The notes under the pieces are model-generated. The model searched no databases. It saw only the letters and a program-made list of their open reading frames with translations, and was not told the DNA's origin. Positions 21,301-32,563 of a DNA stretch of 64,000 bases are shown piece by piece; the first letter of the stretch is position 1; each line of letters opens with the position of its first letter. Source of the DNA: Paramoeba atlantica (taxonomy: Eukaryota; Discosea); assembly GCA_977017575.1 (NCBI GenBank), contig CDRNVI010000169.1:62001-126000 (forward strand), read 5' to 3'. A program made the position numbers and the translations under genes.

Positions 21301-22135
21301 GTGGTGGAAGAATGAGAGTAAACAATTAAATGAAAGAGATAGAGGGGCTAAGAGACCAAGAAAAAAGAAAAACCTTGTAATAGCTTCATCATTTTGAACC
21401 CAACCGCCCCCAATAAACTCTAATGTCCCTTCTCCAACAAGTTTTCTGAATTAAAAAAAAAAGAGGACTTAGATGAAGAACTAAAAAAAAAAGTTTTTTT
21501 TTTGAAGAAAAATGAAAGAAGAGAACTTGACATTCTCTTTCATTGTATTGTTTGCATCCGTCCACCACCTCAAGAAAGAAAAGATGAGAATGTTTTTCTC
21601 GATGAAGAATTGAATGAATTGAGAAACCGATTAAAGTATCCCATTTCAGCCCAATTAAACACACGCTTGGGAGTTTTTGGAGATTTCTTGAGCAGTTCTC
21701 CAACTACCTTTAAAGAGAAAAAAGGGGGGAAGAATGAGCAAAGAGACAAAGGGGGATGAACAAAGAAAAAGGAGAGGATTATTCGAAAATTGGAAGAAAA
21801 TCAAAAAAAGGAGGAGAAAGTGGGAAAAAGAAAAAGAAAAAGAAATACTGAGTTGAGGATAAATTTGACTTCAGTTTGATAATATTCTTCAAAAGAGATG
21901 AGCCAACCAGCATCACAATGAGAATGAGGAACTAAATACAAATCAAGACGATCACCTCGAACATGACTGATCGGCCCATCTTTTTTCTCTTCACTTCCTG
22001 CCAACAAAAAAAAAGAATCAAAACATATTTTCTCTCTCTCTCTCTCTCTCTATTTTCTTTCTCTGAGAACATCAGATCGGAACCTCGAACAAGAAGAAGG
22101 AAGAAAAGAACGGACCAAACAACCAGCCTCGCCAT
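18311..22135 (-). CDS. GH38 lysosomal-type alpha-mannosidase
   Basis: Removes alpha-linked mannose from N-glycans, in the lysosome or secretory route. The ATG at 22,135 gives a signal peptide (MARLVVWSVLFFLLLVRG). Seen in order: zinc-binding VPHSHCDAGW, FNWAEMGYF, LEFIGGGWVQNDEA, the nucleophile aspartate in WQIDPFGPSSA, FDFAYQNASLQYTNYDKL, WWSGFYTSRPTLKKRVR, LAHHDAVTGTARGDVV with the zinc His, then a long last exon (20,017-18,311) holding the C-terminal beta domains. Several NxS/T sites are present. The HHDAVTGTA form is that of MAN2B1-type enzymes. At least eight exons; the exon around 21,700-21,530 has an uncertain border before RWWTDANNTMKENV. It ends tail to tail with the sensor-LCAT gene. 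Length and motifs suggest an intact enzyme. Confidence 0.93.
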
Positions 22136-22441
22136 TCTCAGCAAAAACGAAAAAAAAAAAAAGGCAAACTCTTTTTTAAATAGTTAAAAAAAGAAAGAGC
22201 CGAAATCCTTTTTTAGCTTTTTCATTCGCCGAAAAAATGGTTAAAATAGCCCTAACTTAAGGAGGAAAGGCGAGAGTCACTCTCTTTCCTTTTTTCTCTG
22301 GGCGCTTTTGTACGAGAAATGAAGACGAGAGGTGATGGCAACTGAACACGTGATGACTTTCTTGAACTTTTTGCGTCGTCGTAGAGGAAGGAGAAGAAGA
22401 CGAATTTCTCTTTATGAAAGCTTGAACCTTATTCTCGTCTC
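22136..22441. promoter_or_regulatory. upstream region of the mannosidase gene
   Basis: About 300 bases with A/T-rich runs (AAAAAAAAAAAAGGCAAACT near 22,150) and a minus-strand Ser/Thr-rich open frame (22,445-22,257) that may be an extra exon of the small gene upstream. No definite promoter element was identified. Confidence 0.3.
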
Positions 22442-22763
22442 TCATCTTGGGCGTGATGATGTGGTTGATGAAGATGAACTCTTCGTCGTTTTATCGGATG
22501 AATGTGAAAATATCGATGCTTGTTGAATGTTATCTCCTGAGAGAGATTCTTGAGAGATTAATCCTTCTTCAAGCCTTGTCTCTTCGAAATCAAAAGATTG
22601 ATTCTCCGTTGAGAATGCCATTTCATGCGTTTCCTCTTGAACCCGCATTTTCATTGAATTGGCCGTCACCAAAAGATAAATTATTTCATGAATCTAAAAT
22701 TTTTTGGTTTTTTTGTTGTGTGATATGTGTTCACATTTTCCACCCTCTCCTCACTCATTTTTG
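22442..22763 (-). CDS. small Glu/Ser-rich protein, unknown
   Basis: Unrecognised, about 90 residues. Start MSEERVEN at 22,763, then a very short intron of 41 bases (GTGAAC...TTTTAG) whose removal joins IHEIIYLLVTANSMKMRV in frame; an in-frame stop lies in the unspliced read. The rest is Glu-rich (NQSFDFEETRLEEGLISQ) and ends in a Ser/Thr tail SSSSSTTSSRPR. An overlapping frame downstream is also Ser/Thr-rich, so an additional splice could extend it. It is divergent from the UspA gene (about 280 bases between starts). Confidence 0.5.
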
Positions 22764-23041
22764 AAAAATTTTCAAAATTTCAAGGGAAGAGGTACCGAGT
22801 AATGCTGGGTCCTGAAGAAAACCTCCAAGAAGAAATTTCATTTTGTGCGAAAGCAAAAAGTTCCAAAAGTGCCAAACGATTTTGACGATATTTTGATGAA
22901 ATTTTGATGAAATTTAATTTTAATTTCGTGAGATTTTATCGTAGTTTTCACTTTCTTGTTTTTTGCGTTTTTGCCCAACGGCACACTCACACTTTTCACA
23001 AATTCTTCATCTATTGAATCCCAAGTTTCTCAAAAAACATC

Positions 23042-23812
23042 ATGTCTCGTCGTTTTCTTGTTGCGGTCGATAATTCCGAAAATGCTGAGTGGGCGTTGAA
23101 TTATGCGTTATCGGCAATGGACAAACACCTTGACCACCTTCACTTAATCACTGTCAGAGATCCTGAATCCGCTGCTGTTTACACAATGCACGTTCCTTAC
23201 ACCTATGATATTGTTGGGAAAGTGAACGAGGAAGAAGTTCAACGTTGTAAAAAGCTTCTTCGGGGATTTGCTCGAAAGGCTCATCTTGTCGGAGTGAGTT
23301 TTTCTTTTTTTTTTTGCAACTTGCAAGTTGCACACACACACACAACGCATACTAAAATCTTTTGTTTGAAACAGATCACAACTCCTTTGTCGATGACAAT
23401 TGGTCGTGGAGATGTTGGCGAAGTTGTTTGCAGTTACATCACTGATCACCAAATTGACTTTCTTGTGATGGGTCGACGGGGAGGATTGGGAGCACTGAAA
23501 CGATTGATTCTCGGTTCCTCCTCCAAATATTGCATTGAAAACGCTGATTGTAATGTTGTCATTGTCAAGCACCCTTTTGGTCCCGAGGAAGTCCACGAAG
23601 CTTCCAAGGAAGCAATCATTGCTGCAGAAGAAGCAGAAAGAGAATGGAGAATTATGGAATACGAAAAGAAGAAAGAACGTGAGGCGAAGGAACAAGAAGA
23701 GGAATCAAAGAAGGATCTTGAGCTGGTGAAGAAGTTAGAGGAAGAAGAGAGAGAAAGAAGAGAGAAGGAAGAGAAACACCATGGCAGAAGTGTTTCAGGG
23801 CGCGGAGATTAA
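23042..23812 (+). CDS. UspA-domain protein with C-terminal coiled coil
   Basis: Universal stress protein family, an ATP-binding Rossmann-like domain. Start MSRRFLVAVDNSENAEWALNY is the usual first strand and helix. The ATP-binding signature is present: MGRRGGLGALKRLILGSSS, then CNVVIVKHP. One intron (GTGAGT at 23,292 to CAG at 23,373) has a length that is a multiple of three, so an unspliced reading would not be truncated; it contains the 16-base palindrome GCAACTTGCAAGTTGC. After the domain comes about 70 residues of Glu/Lys/Arg coiled coil ending HHGRSVSGRGD, an addition not usual for small Usp proteins. Role probably stress signalling; partner unknown. Confidence 0.9.
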   Translation: MSRRFLVAVDNSENAEWALNYALSAMDKHLDHLHLITVRDPESAAVYTMHVPYTYDIVGKVNEEEVQRCKKLLRGFARKAHLVGVSFSFFFCNLQVAHTHTTHTKIFCLKQITTPLSMTIGRGDVGEVVCSYITDHQIDFLVMGRRGGLGALKRLILGSSSKYCIENADCNVVIVKHPFGPEEVHEASKEAIIAAEEAEREWRIMEYEKKKEREAKEQEEESKKDLELVKKLEEEERERREKEEKHHGRSVSGRGD

Positions 23813-23973
23813 TTAATAATTAATCCAAAATATCTTTTTTTTTTTTGTGGGAAGGAGGAGGGAGGAGAGGGAGAAAAAAAAAAATAAATATTTATTTTTC
23901 TGGAAAATCTCTTCTGTGTCTGAGACAACCAACAACAAATAATGTATACTGACTAACTTGAAGTGCTTCACAC

Positions 23974-25102
23974 TCACTTTTTTAAAAAAGGAGCAACTTC
24001 GACATCGTAATAGTATGTGTCAGGAAAACATTTTCGATAATCAATCACAATTTCGTCTCCTTCCTGTGTTTTTGTGTGTGTTCATTTTTTCTTTTGAAAA
24101 CAAACAAAAAAAAAACAGTTTCCAAAAAACCTTAATATCAGTGAGAGCTTCCCACTCATTCCATTCATCAATGTACTCTCCTTTTTGACGTCGAACAAGA
24201 ATACAGGTTTCATGATGGTTTTTTCCTTCTTAGTTTTTGAGAGAAAATACATTAAAATGAAAACCAAAAAATATGCAGGAGGGGGGGGGATCCACACATA
24301 TGAAAAGATTTGAAAATCAATTTAAGAAGTCTCAAAAGTTAAAAGGGGAAAAAAGGAAATCAAACCCTTCCCCTCTTCCTCTGTTAATCCGCAAGTGCAA
24401 GAGTTATACAGCAAACTGTGAAGATTTGGAGTCCCAGAATGGTTCAGAAACTCAACTAATGTTAATGAATTTAATCCGTGAAGTGGAAGAGTTTGTGTCC
24501 CATCTTTTGTTCTGTATGAGATTTTTATTATTAGGAGGTAGGGAAAGGAGAAGAAGGAGAGCAGAGGAAAATCTGAGACGAAGGAGAAGAAAAAGAAATG
24601 AGCAAAACCGAAAATAACGAGTTCGAAGGGCTCTGTGTACTGATGGTGGTATATGAGCCAATTCTTCCTTGAAAAGAATTATCAATTTCAGAAAACAATT
24701 TTTTGAATCTTTTCTTCTTTTGAAAGAAGTGAAAAAAAAAGAGAGAAAAAAAAAAACAAAAAACCTGGGAAGCTTCAACAACATCTTCGTATTCACGAAA
24801 AGAAGAGACACTTTCTTTCAATAAAAGAGTTTCATTTACAATGATTGGCCTTTCTCCTAATAATGGAATTCTTGTCCCTGCTTTGATATCCTTTGAAAAC
24901 CCAAAAAAAAGGGGGAAAGAATGAAAAATGTTAGTTAGAAAGAGCCAAATAAAAGGGAAAAAAAAAGGAGAGAAAAAGGATGAAAGAAAGAAGGAGGAGA
25001 AAGAACTTGAATAGCGAAGACACCAACACCATGAATCTTTGAAGGACGAAGAGTACAACAAGAATAAACATTTGTTAAACGAGTCAAAGCAACAGTTTTC
25101 AT
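23974..25102 (-). CDS. SET-domain protein
   Basis: Likely protein lysine methyltransferase. Exons read KIHGVGVFAIQ then DIKAGTRIPLLGERPIIV (N-SET), a helical insert, LNSLTLVEFLNHSGTPNLH (the NHS-PN motif that binds S-adenosylmethionine), a Cys pair NSCTCGLTEEE, then EWEALTDIK and EGDEIVIDYRKCF, ending APFLKK and TGA at 23,974. The start at 25,102 (MKTVALTRL) lies just before the domain; the open frame continues upstream to about 25,190 without a clear ATG, so the N terminus may be longer. The catalytic Tyr is probably in IDYRK. NHSG instead of NHSC resembles the shorter SET proteins of fungi and protists. Five or more exons. Confidence 0.8.
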
Positions 25103-25455
25103 CTCTTGGGGTGTTTTGGAGGCCAGATAAGTCACATTTCGAGCTGCTTCTCCTTGTTCATTCTCTGTGGATAAATTGGTGATAAATTTTCTGAGAAATG
25201 AGAAAAAAGGAAAGGCATTGTGAAGAGAAAATACCCAGAGGAGAAGAGACCGACATGACAAATCGTTTTTCCAAAAAAAAAAACAAGCAAAAACAAGAAC
25301 CAAAAAAAACAAAAAAAAAAAAAAAAAACAAGCAAAACAGTGAAAACACTGAGATGCTGGCGCTGAAGCGATTTGTGGAACCTTAAACAAATTATTTTTC
25401 TCAGAATAATTTTTCAGTCTCCAAAATGAAACTATTTAAAAAAGAAAATGGGTTT

Positions 25456-26021
25456 TTATTCAGAGGTGAACTCCGACATACAAAGCGGAACACACTCGAA
25501 AGGGTTGGCGGGATCTCCCATTTGGATGTCCAACTCAGAACTCTCTTGAAACCTGGCACAGCAAGGGCAACAGGCATAAGTGACGCAATCTTCAGCATCA
25601 GTTCCGTTGATACTATATTTTTCACGGATAAGACCTCTCAAACGAACAGGTGCAAAGGCCCCTCCTCCATAACACCAGAACGCAACACCACCTGTTATTT
25701 TTTTTTTTGAGAAACACAAAACACCCCTTCACAAGTCAAGAAAAATGAGAAAGTATTACCCATAAAACAACTTCCTAATCCCATTCGTTGATAATCAATT
25801 CCGAAAGTAACACATGGGCAAAAGCATGTGAAACAACCTATCCAGATACCGGTGAGTCTTCAGAACGGGAAAAAGAAAAAAAGCAGCGGACACAAACCCT
25901 GCAATGGATTTCCAATACATCCTTGAATACAAGCGCAAGTTTTGTGCTTCCATGGGTTCTTGTTTGCAACTGTTTTGGTGGAAGTCGCGTGGGTAGATTG
26001 AGAATCAGGTAACTCGGCCAT
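25456..26021 (-). CDS. PLAC8-family cysteine-rich protein
   Basis: PLAC8/DUF614 proteins are small Cys-rich membrane-associated proteins (plant FW2.2/PCR relatives, linked to cell size and metal transport). Three exons: MAELPDSQSTHAT...WKHKTCACIQGCIGNPLQ, then CFTCFCPCVTFGIDYQRMGL, then LRGLIREKYSINGTDAEDC, CCPCCARFQESSELDI and the end. The CxxxCFCPC motif and the closing CCPCCARxQE motif are both present, and the length of about 150 residues is normal. It is divergent from OXA1. Confidence 0.88.
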
Positions 26022-26357
26022 ATCGTTTGAAGAGAAAGAAAAGTGAAAAAGAGAGCGAGTCGACAGGCAAAAGACGGAAAGGTGGGTTCGCAAAAAAAAA
26101 AAACCGCAAAAAAAAAAAAGAATTCTCGGTTTCGCCAAAAAAAATGTCACCCTTTTCAGTTCCATATTTGGTACAATTCCTATAAACGGTTTTTCAAAAA
26201 ACTGTCGGGTAAGGCTTTGTTTTGGTACCTTTTAAAAACTTATTTGGGTTTTTTGTGGGTTTAATTTTTTGGGGGTTTGAAAAGATTTTTTTTTCGTTTT
26301 TTTGTGTTTGTGGAGTCTTTTTGTTTTCTTTTTCGAGATTTCTCTCGAAAAGAAAAA
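26022..26357. promoter_or_regulatory. shared upstream region of PLAC8 and OXA1 genes
   Basis: About 336 bases between divergent start codons, AT-rich with A-runs near 26,095 and a T-run near 26,290. Assigned by position only. Confidence 0.4.
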
Positions 26358-29300
26358 ATGATGTCGTTGAGATTGTGGTTTTTTATTTTCTTTTTTCTTT
26401 TTTCCCTTTTCTTTTCTTTTAAAAATACTTTTTTGTTTCATTTTTTTTCCAAACCAAAATTTTGTGTTCACTATTCTTTTTTTTTTTTTCTGAAACAACC
26501 TTTTTTCTTTGTCTCTTTCTTTTCCAAACAAAAAGTCAACGATTCAAACTTCCACCAACCGCTCCGTCTTCTTTTCGTTCTCTCTCTTCTCTCTCTTCTC
26601 TCTCTCCTCTCTCTTCTCTCTCTTCTCTCTCTTCTCTCTCTTCCTCTCATTCTTTGACAAAATTATCAAGAAGAGGAGAACTCTTCCCTCTCTCTTCTTC
26701 TTCTTCTCTTTCTTTCTCTCAGAATTTTTTGCATTCTTCTTCGATTGTAAGAGATGTGAGTGATTCTTCTTCTTCTTCTTCTTTTCCTTCTTCTTCTTCT
26801 TCTTCTTTTCCTTCTTCTTCTCCTTCTTCTGATGGTGTTGATGAAGTCTCTTCTGGAAAAGTATTTCTTTTACTTTTACTTTTTTCTTTTTTTTTTAATG
26901 TTTTTTTTTTGAATAGTCATTTTGAAAAAATATTTTAAAATAATGAGAAATAAATATTGTCAAAAAGAAAAGAGAAAAAGAGAATTCATATAAGATTATC
27001 AAAAATGTTTCAAAGAATTATTTTCTTTTTTTTTGAGATTTATAAAATTAAAACTTTTTATTCTTGAAATCTTGAGTTGAAAGAAATTTACAATCGTAAC
27101 AACCATAAAGAAGAAAGACTAATGAAGAATAATAAAAAAATAAAAATAAAATAAAAATAAAATAAAAATAAAATAAAAATAAAACAAAAATAAAAATAAA
27201 ATAAATAAAATAAATAAAATAAATAAAATAAATAAATAAAATAAAAATAGGTTGTTGTGGATGGGGAACTTGTTGATGTTGGTTCTCTTTCTGAGACAAT
27301 CTCTCAAGAGGTTTTCTTCTTTTTTTCTTCTTTTCTTTTTTTCTTCTTTTCTTTTTTCTTTTCTTTTTTCTTCTCTTTTTTCTTCTTTTCTTTTTTCTTT
27401 TTTTTCTTTTTTCTTTTTTTCTTTTTCTTCTTTTTCTTCTTTTCTTTTCTCTTTTTCTTTTCTCTCTAATAACAAAAAAAGATGGGAGAAGTTGTAAAAG
27501 AAAGCCATTGGTACAGCGCCCCCATTAATTTTATGGAGGTTTTATTTTCTTTTTTTTTTTCCTTTTTCCTTTTTCCTTTTCTTTTCTTTTCTCTTTCTTT
27601 TTTCATTCTTCTTCTCTCTCTCTTTTCTCTCTTTCTTCTTTTTCCTCTTTCTCTCATCCATCCTTTTCTCTTTTATTGATTGATCTTTTCCTCTTCTCCT
27701 CTTCTCTTCTTCTCTTCTTCTCTTCTTCTCCTCTTCTCCTCTTCTCCTCTTCTTTTAGGATCTCATGTTATGGACCCATGATTTGGGTATTCCTTGGTGG
27801 GCAGGTTCATATTCTTTTTCTCTTCTTTCTCTCCTCTCTCTCTCTTTTCTCTCTTTTCTCTCTTCACTCTCTTCTCCTTTCTCTCTTCATTCTCTTCACT
27901 CTCTTCACTCTCCTTTCTCTCCTTTCTTTCTCCTCCTTTGTCCTTCTTCTTCTCTCTCCCTCTCTCTCTTTTTCCTCTTTTCTAAATTTTTTTAAAAAAA
28001 ACAGCAATTGGCGTTGTCACAGCAGCATTCAGGTTTTAGACTAATTTTCATTGAATTTTCATTGAATTTTCATTTCTTTTATTTAAAATCACATTAAATA
28101 AATAAAGAAACATTAAATAAATAAATAAAAAAAAAAATAAATAAAATCAGATTAAATCAAATTTTAAAAAAAATCATTTTTGAGGTTAATCGTTTTTCCT
28201 GTGACGATTTCTTCAGCGAAAAATTCAGCAAAATTGAGGGAAGTTCAGCCACAGATTGCCCAACTTCGAAAGGATTATAATCAGAAATTGGTTTTTTTTT
28301 TTTGATTTATTTTATTGTTTATTTATTTATTATTATTTATTATTTTGTTTTTTTTTATTATTGTTTTTTATTTTCGATTTTGGTTTTTCTTTTTGTTTGA
28401 TTTGGATTTTTATTAAAAAGAAAATATAAAATTAAAAGAAATTAAAAAAATTAAATTCTTAAAAAAAATGTTTTCAATTCAAGATTGGACATGAAGAATT
28501 TAATAATGAAGTGGCAAAATTAACAAAAAAACATAATGTTTCTATGTTTCGTCCTTTTCTTGCTCCTCTTTGTCAGGTCTCTTTCTTTTTTTTCTCTCTC
28601 TCTCTTCTCTTTCTCTTTTTTTTCCCTTCTTTTTTTCTCTTCTCACACAATACCGCTTCTTTTCTTCCTTCTCTCCTCTCTTTCTTTCTCTTTTTCAATC
28701 ACAGCTCCCTTTGTTTATTACATTTTATTTATCATTGAGAGAAATGGCCATAAATATTCCCTCTTTTCATGAGGGTGGTATCCTTTGGTTTCTCGGTTCT
28801 CTTTCTTTCTCTTCTCTTCTCTTCTTCTTTCTTCTTTCTTTCTCTTCTCTCTTTCTTTCTTCTTTCTTTCACACTTTCTCCTTCTTCTTCTTTCTCTTTC
28901 TCACAACAATTTGAATAGATTTGGCAGTCCCAGATACATATTTGTATCGATTACCAATTCTTGCTGCTTTCTCCACTTTTATGACAATGGAGGTTCCCTT
29001 TCTCTTTTCTTCTCTTTCTTTCTTTCTTAAGGGTTTAGGGTTTAGGGTCTAAACCCTTCTCGTCTTTTTCATCCTTCTCTCTCTCTCTCTTTCTCTTTCT
29101 AATTTGATTTTTAGTACTCATTTCGAAAACAAACTGCACCCATTCCGGTCAATTTTCTCTCCTTTCTCTCTCTTTTTTTCATTCCAATTCCCATTTTTCT
29201 TTTTTCAATTATATCGATATTAAAAACATTCAAAATGAATTAAATAAAAATGAATCTCAATCAAAAATATTAATAAAAGAAATAATAATAAAAATAAATG

Positions 29301-29950
29301 AATAATGAATAATGAATAATAAGATAAGAATAATAAATTGATATAAGAATAAGAATAAGAATAATTAATAATAATTAATAATAATAATAATAATAATAAA
29401 AATAGTTGGCAGCAAAATATGTAATGAGAGGGTTTCCTCTTCTTATTCTTCCGATGACAGCGAGTTTTCCTCAAGCAATCCATCTTTATTGGGTTTATTC
29501 TGCTTGGTTTTCTTTTGGTCAAGCTTTTTTGATGCATAATAAGTTTCTTTTTCTTTTTCTTTTAATTTCTTTTTCTTTTTCTTTTTCTTTTTCTTTTTTT
29601 TTCTTTTTCTTTCTCTTTTTTGCTTTTTCTTTCCTCTCTTCTTCTCCTCGTCTCTTCTCTTTTTTCTCAATTCTTTTCGTGAATAGGAAATTTAAAACAA
29701 TGGTCAATATCCCTGACATTGCTCCTCCACCAACATCAACAACAACAGGTAAACTTTCTCTCTATTATTTCCTCCTTTTTTCTCTTTTTTTCTCTTTCTC
29801 TTCTCCTTTTTCTTTTCTTTTCTTTTCTTTTTGTCTTCTCTTTTTTGAACATTCTCCTCTCAAAAGGTGAAGAGAAAAAGACTCGATATGCCTATGATGT
29901 AACAAAACTCTCTCGTCGTGGAAAAAGAAAAAGAAAGACTGATGATGAGT
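26358..29950 (+). CDS. OXA1: mitochondrial OXA1 membrane insertase
   Basis: Inserts proteins into the mitochondrial inner membrane. The start at 26,358 gives a short basic leader (MMSLRLCQRFKLPP after splicing), followed by a Ser-rich stretch. Conserved segments in order: VKESHWYSAPINFMEDLML, LGIPWWAAIGVVTAAFR, LIVFPVTISSAKNSAKL, KLTKKHNVSMFRPFLAP, PLFITFYLSLREMAIN, GILWFLDLAVPDTYLYRLP, TAPIP, FPLLILPMTASFPQAIHLYW and a C-terminal tail ending LSRRGKRKRKTDDE. These are the five transmembrane helices and matrix loop of the YidC/Oxa1 family. The basic tail would face the ribosome, as in other OXA1 proteins. About twelve exons separated by CT- or TA-rich introns. The N-terminal exon joins are approximate. 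Confidence 0.93.
29031..29056. repeat. interstitial telomere-like repeat with inverted arm
   Basis: GGGTTTAGGGTTTAGGG is followed at once by TCTAAACCC, so two and a half TTTAGGG units face an inverted copy. It lies in an OXA1 intron just after the donor. Confidence 0.7.
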
Positions 29951-30098
29951 AAAGGAGGAAAAAAGAGGAAAGAAAGAAAGAAAAGAAAAGAAAGAAAAGA
30001 AAAAAAAAGAAAGAGATGAAAAAAAAAAAGCGAATAATAATAATAATTCCATTTACAAAATTTCATTTATAATACAAAATTTAATAATTCGTTTTTTG

Positions 30099-31991
30099 TT
30101 ATTCATCCCACTGATTTGAAAGAGAGACAGAAGAAGAAGAAGAAGGAAGAGAAGAGCCCAAAGCATTTGAAAAAAGTTGAAGTTTCTCTCTCAAAATTTC
30201 TTGATCTCTTGCAGAAGAATGTCGAGAAGGTTGAAAATAAGAAGGAGTTTCCAAAAGATGCAAAGAAATTTGTCGAAGAGAATGAAGATCAAATTCCGAA
30301 ACAATATCTCCTTCTTTTTGTTGGCTTGTTGTTGTTGTTAATACAGGAAAACCGTAAAGAAATTTGCCTCTTTCAATAACTTGAGAACAAAAACGATCAT
30401 AAGCAGGATAGAGATCAAGAAGAACTTCATTAAGAAGACAAGACTCTTCCGAAAACTTTGATTTCCCACACAATTTCATCAAAAATCGGCCAATTAAAAC
30501 CATTCCTTCTTTGGCAACAGTCATACCATCTTTTCCTTTTGAGAAATAAGCTTGAAAAGAAGAAAGACGAAGAGAAATAAGACGAGGAACGAGCATTCGA
30601 AGAAAGTAAAGAGATCCCACAGTCCAATTTTCGACAAAATTGGTATCAAAAGAAGAGAGATAACTTGAATTTCGAGATGGATCCTCCTTCTTCAATTCAA
30701 TGACTTCAGAAACAATAGAAAACGTTTTGTGGACCAAAACACTGAGAAAAGATGGCATCTTTTGGGTGTCCAAGAGGCCTCGAAATGTTTTACTCAACTT
30801 TGTCTTTAATTTTTCTCTTCGATGGTCACTCTTTGGGGATGCTCTTTCATCTTTTGGGGCGGTCAATAATCTAATCTGTCGTCTCGAAAGCTTGCCAACA
30901 AGTCGAATAATCGGAAGAACAATCTCATCCAAATTGAGCTGAGCTTGCATGATATGTTGAAGTACACTCACGCTCACTGATCTCTCTCTCATCACTGTGG
31001 CCAAATTGTCTTGTTCAATAACTTCAGATCTCAAACTCTCCAAGAAGAGAGATTGAGGATCACCATGCAATGCAATCACTTTGGAAATTAAAGACTCGGA
31101 GATAGGAATTGGTGGGGGGGGTGAGTCAGAAGTAGATCGTGGTTGTTGCGGAGAGAAAGAAGGAGAAGAAGATGTTGCTGAACTTTCTTCCCTTGGAGAA
31201 TAAACCAATCGTGAGGAATTGAGTCGCTGAGAACGGTTTGGAGAAGAAGGAGTCGATTTGGCCAAAATAAAAGAGATAAGTGCTCGAGCTGAGCAGTCAT
31301 GCTCGGTTTGGAGTAACTGCAAAAGAGAATCATATTTTATCTTGGATGGTTGATGATTCTTTCTCAAATCTCTCGGAATCTTTCGTGGAGATGTCAATAA
31401 ACTCGAGATGACTGCCGAACCCGTTTTCGAAACCCTCGAACCCTTTCTTGCTTTACCAACAGAAGAAACAAACATTTCTCTTGGATTCTTCCTCGAGAAT
31501 TTGGGACCTTCGCAATACATTGTTGGTGGCAACATTTTTCCTTTCGGAGATTGAAGTGTTGGGGATCCAGCTCTCTTTGGATGTACAATAGGAGAGATAC
31601 TCGCCACAGGTTCCTCTGCGGTAAAGGCAAATTGAGAAGGGATTCTGGGGCGGAGTGATGCTGGTCTTGATAAGACTGCACTTCCTCTTTTCTGTTTTAT
31701 GGGGGTGAGAGAGGCAGGGGTCTCAGATGAAGAGAATGAATCCGGAGGAAACACACACCCGCCAGAGCCAGTGAGGAAAGAAGGGGAATCGAGTTGTTTG
31801 GAGAGTTGAGGAGATAATACTTTACGAGAGAATTTTGATTCTTCTTGAGAATCCAGACGAGCAGGAGAAGAATGAAGGGAAGTCATTGGTTTGCTTACCA
31901 AAAATATTTTATCCCTCAGAGATGCCGATCGTCGCCTCTTTTCGTGAGCAAAGGGAAGAGGTTTTCCCGGTGTTGATGTCAAGTCACCCAT
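30099..31991 (-). CDS. RasGAP-domain protein, single exon
   Basis: About 631 residues without introns, unusual for this window. Start at 31,991 (MGDLTSTPGKPLPF) is preferred over an upstream in-frame hydrophobic extension. The N-terminal half is Ser/Pro/Arg-rich with SP motifs (possible phosphorylation sites). The C-terminal half is helical: LLQLLQTEHDCSARALISFI, EQDNLATVMRERS, WTVGSLYFLRMLVPRLISL, EGMVLIGRFLMKLCGK and NEVLLDLYPAYDRFCSQV match the RasGAP helices (the FLR-xPA region and the closing helices). A clear arginine-finger motif of the FRGNSLA type is not visible, so catalytic activity is uncertain. It might act on the Ras-like GTPase type seen at the left end, but that is only an inference. 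It ends tail to tail with OXA1. Confidence 0.7.
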   Translation of the reverse strand: MGDLTSTPGKPLPFAHEKRRRSASLRDKIFLVSKPMTSLHSSPARLDSQEESKFSRKVLSPQLSKQLDSPSFLTGSGGCVFPPDSFSSSETPASLTPIKQKRGSAVLSRPASLRPRIPSQFAFTAEEPVASISPIVHPKRAGSPTLQSPKGKMLPPTMYCEGPKFSRKNPREMFVSSVGKARKGSRVSKTGSAVISSLLTSPRKIPRDLRKNHQPSKIKYDSLLQLLQTEHDCSARALISFILAKSTPSSPNRSQRLNSSRLVYSPREESSATSSSPSFSPQQPRSTSDSPPPPIPISESLISKVIALHGDPQSLFLESLRSEVIEQDNLATVMRERSVSVSVLQHIMQAQLNLDEIVLPIIRLVGKLSRRQIRLLTAPKDERASPKSDHRREKLKTKLSKTFRGLLDTQKMPSFLSVLVHKTFSIVSEVIELKKEDPSRNSSYLSSFDTNFVENWTVGSLYFLRMLVPRLISLRLSSFQAYFSKGKDGMTVAKEGMVLIGRFLMKLCGKSKFSEESCLLNEVLLDLYPAYDRFCSQVIERGKFLYGFPVLTTTTSQQKEGDIVSEFDLHSLRQISLHLLETPSYFQPSRHSSARDQEILREKLQLFSNALGSSLPSSSSSVSLSNQWDE

Positions 31992-32563
31992 CACAAACAA
32001 AAACACAAGTATCAATCGATAAAAATAAAACTGAAAAAAACAACATCTTTTGAAATAGTTTTCAAAAAAAATTGAACAAAAGACCAAGAAGAGAAGGACG
32101 GATTCTGGGAAAGCGAGAATAATCCAATTTTTTTACAAGTCTTTTTGCAATTACCCCCTATTTTTTGAACAATTGGCCCTATTTTTTGGTCCATTTTTTG
32201 GTAGTTTGGGACTTTTTGTCTGGATTTATTCCTCGAATGTCTTCTCTCGCTGCTCTGTTTCTGAAAAAATGTCTTTGTTCTTCGAAACGAAGAACACGAA
32301 AAGAAAAAAGTGTGTTTTCCTTTTTTGTTTTTTTCATGTTTTGGCTCTTCTTTTTTTGTTCATGAATGCCTCGATCAATAAATTGTGGCACATTTGCAGG
32401 AGTCAGCCTCAAGTACAACTTGTTCGATTCCCAAAAAGTAATGAAAGCAACAGGAACTTTGTTTCTGGTTTTGTTCAACAAATGAAAACTCGCAAATTCA
32501 GAAACAGAGAAAAAAAACTTTATTGTGTGAAACTCAAAAAAAAGAAAAAAAAAAGAGAAAAGA

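Noticed and set aside
30116..30379. Plus-strand Lys-rich open frame inside the RasGAP gene
   Set aside because: Antisense to the conserved C-terminal RasGAP exon; no splice signals or similarity.
32000..32087. N-terminal extension of the RasGAP-like protein by about 32 hydrophobic residues
   Set aside because: Upstream sequence is AT-rich and Phe/Cys-rich; the internal Met followed by a polar N terminus is a better start.
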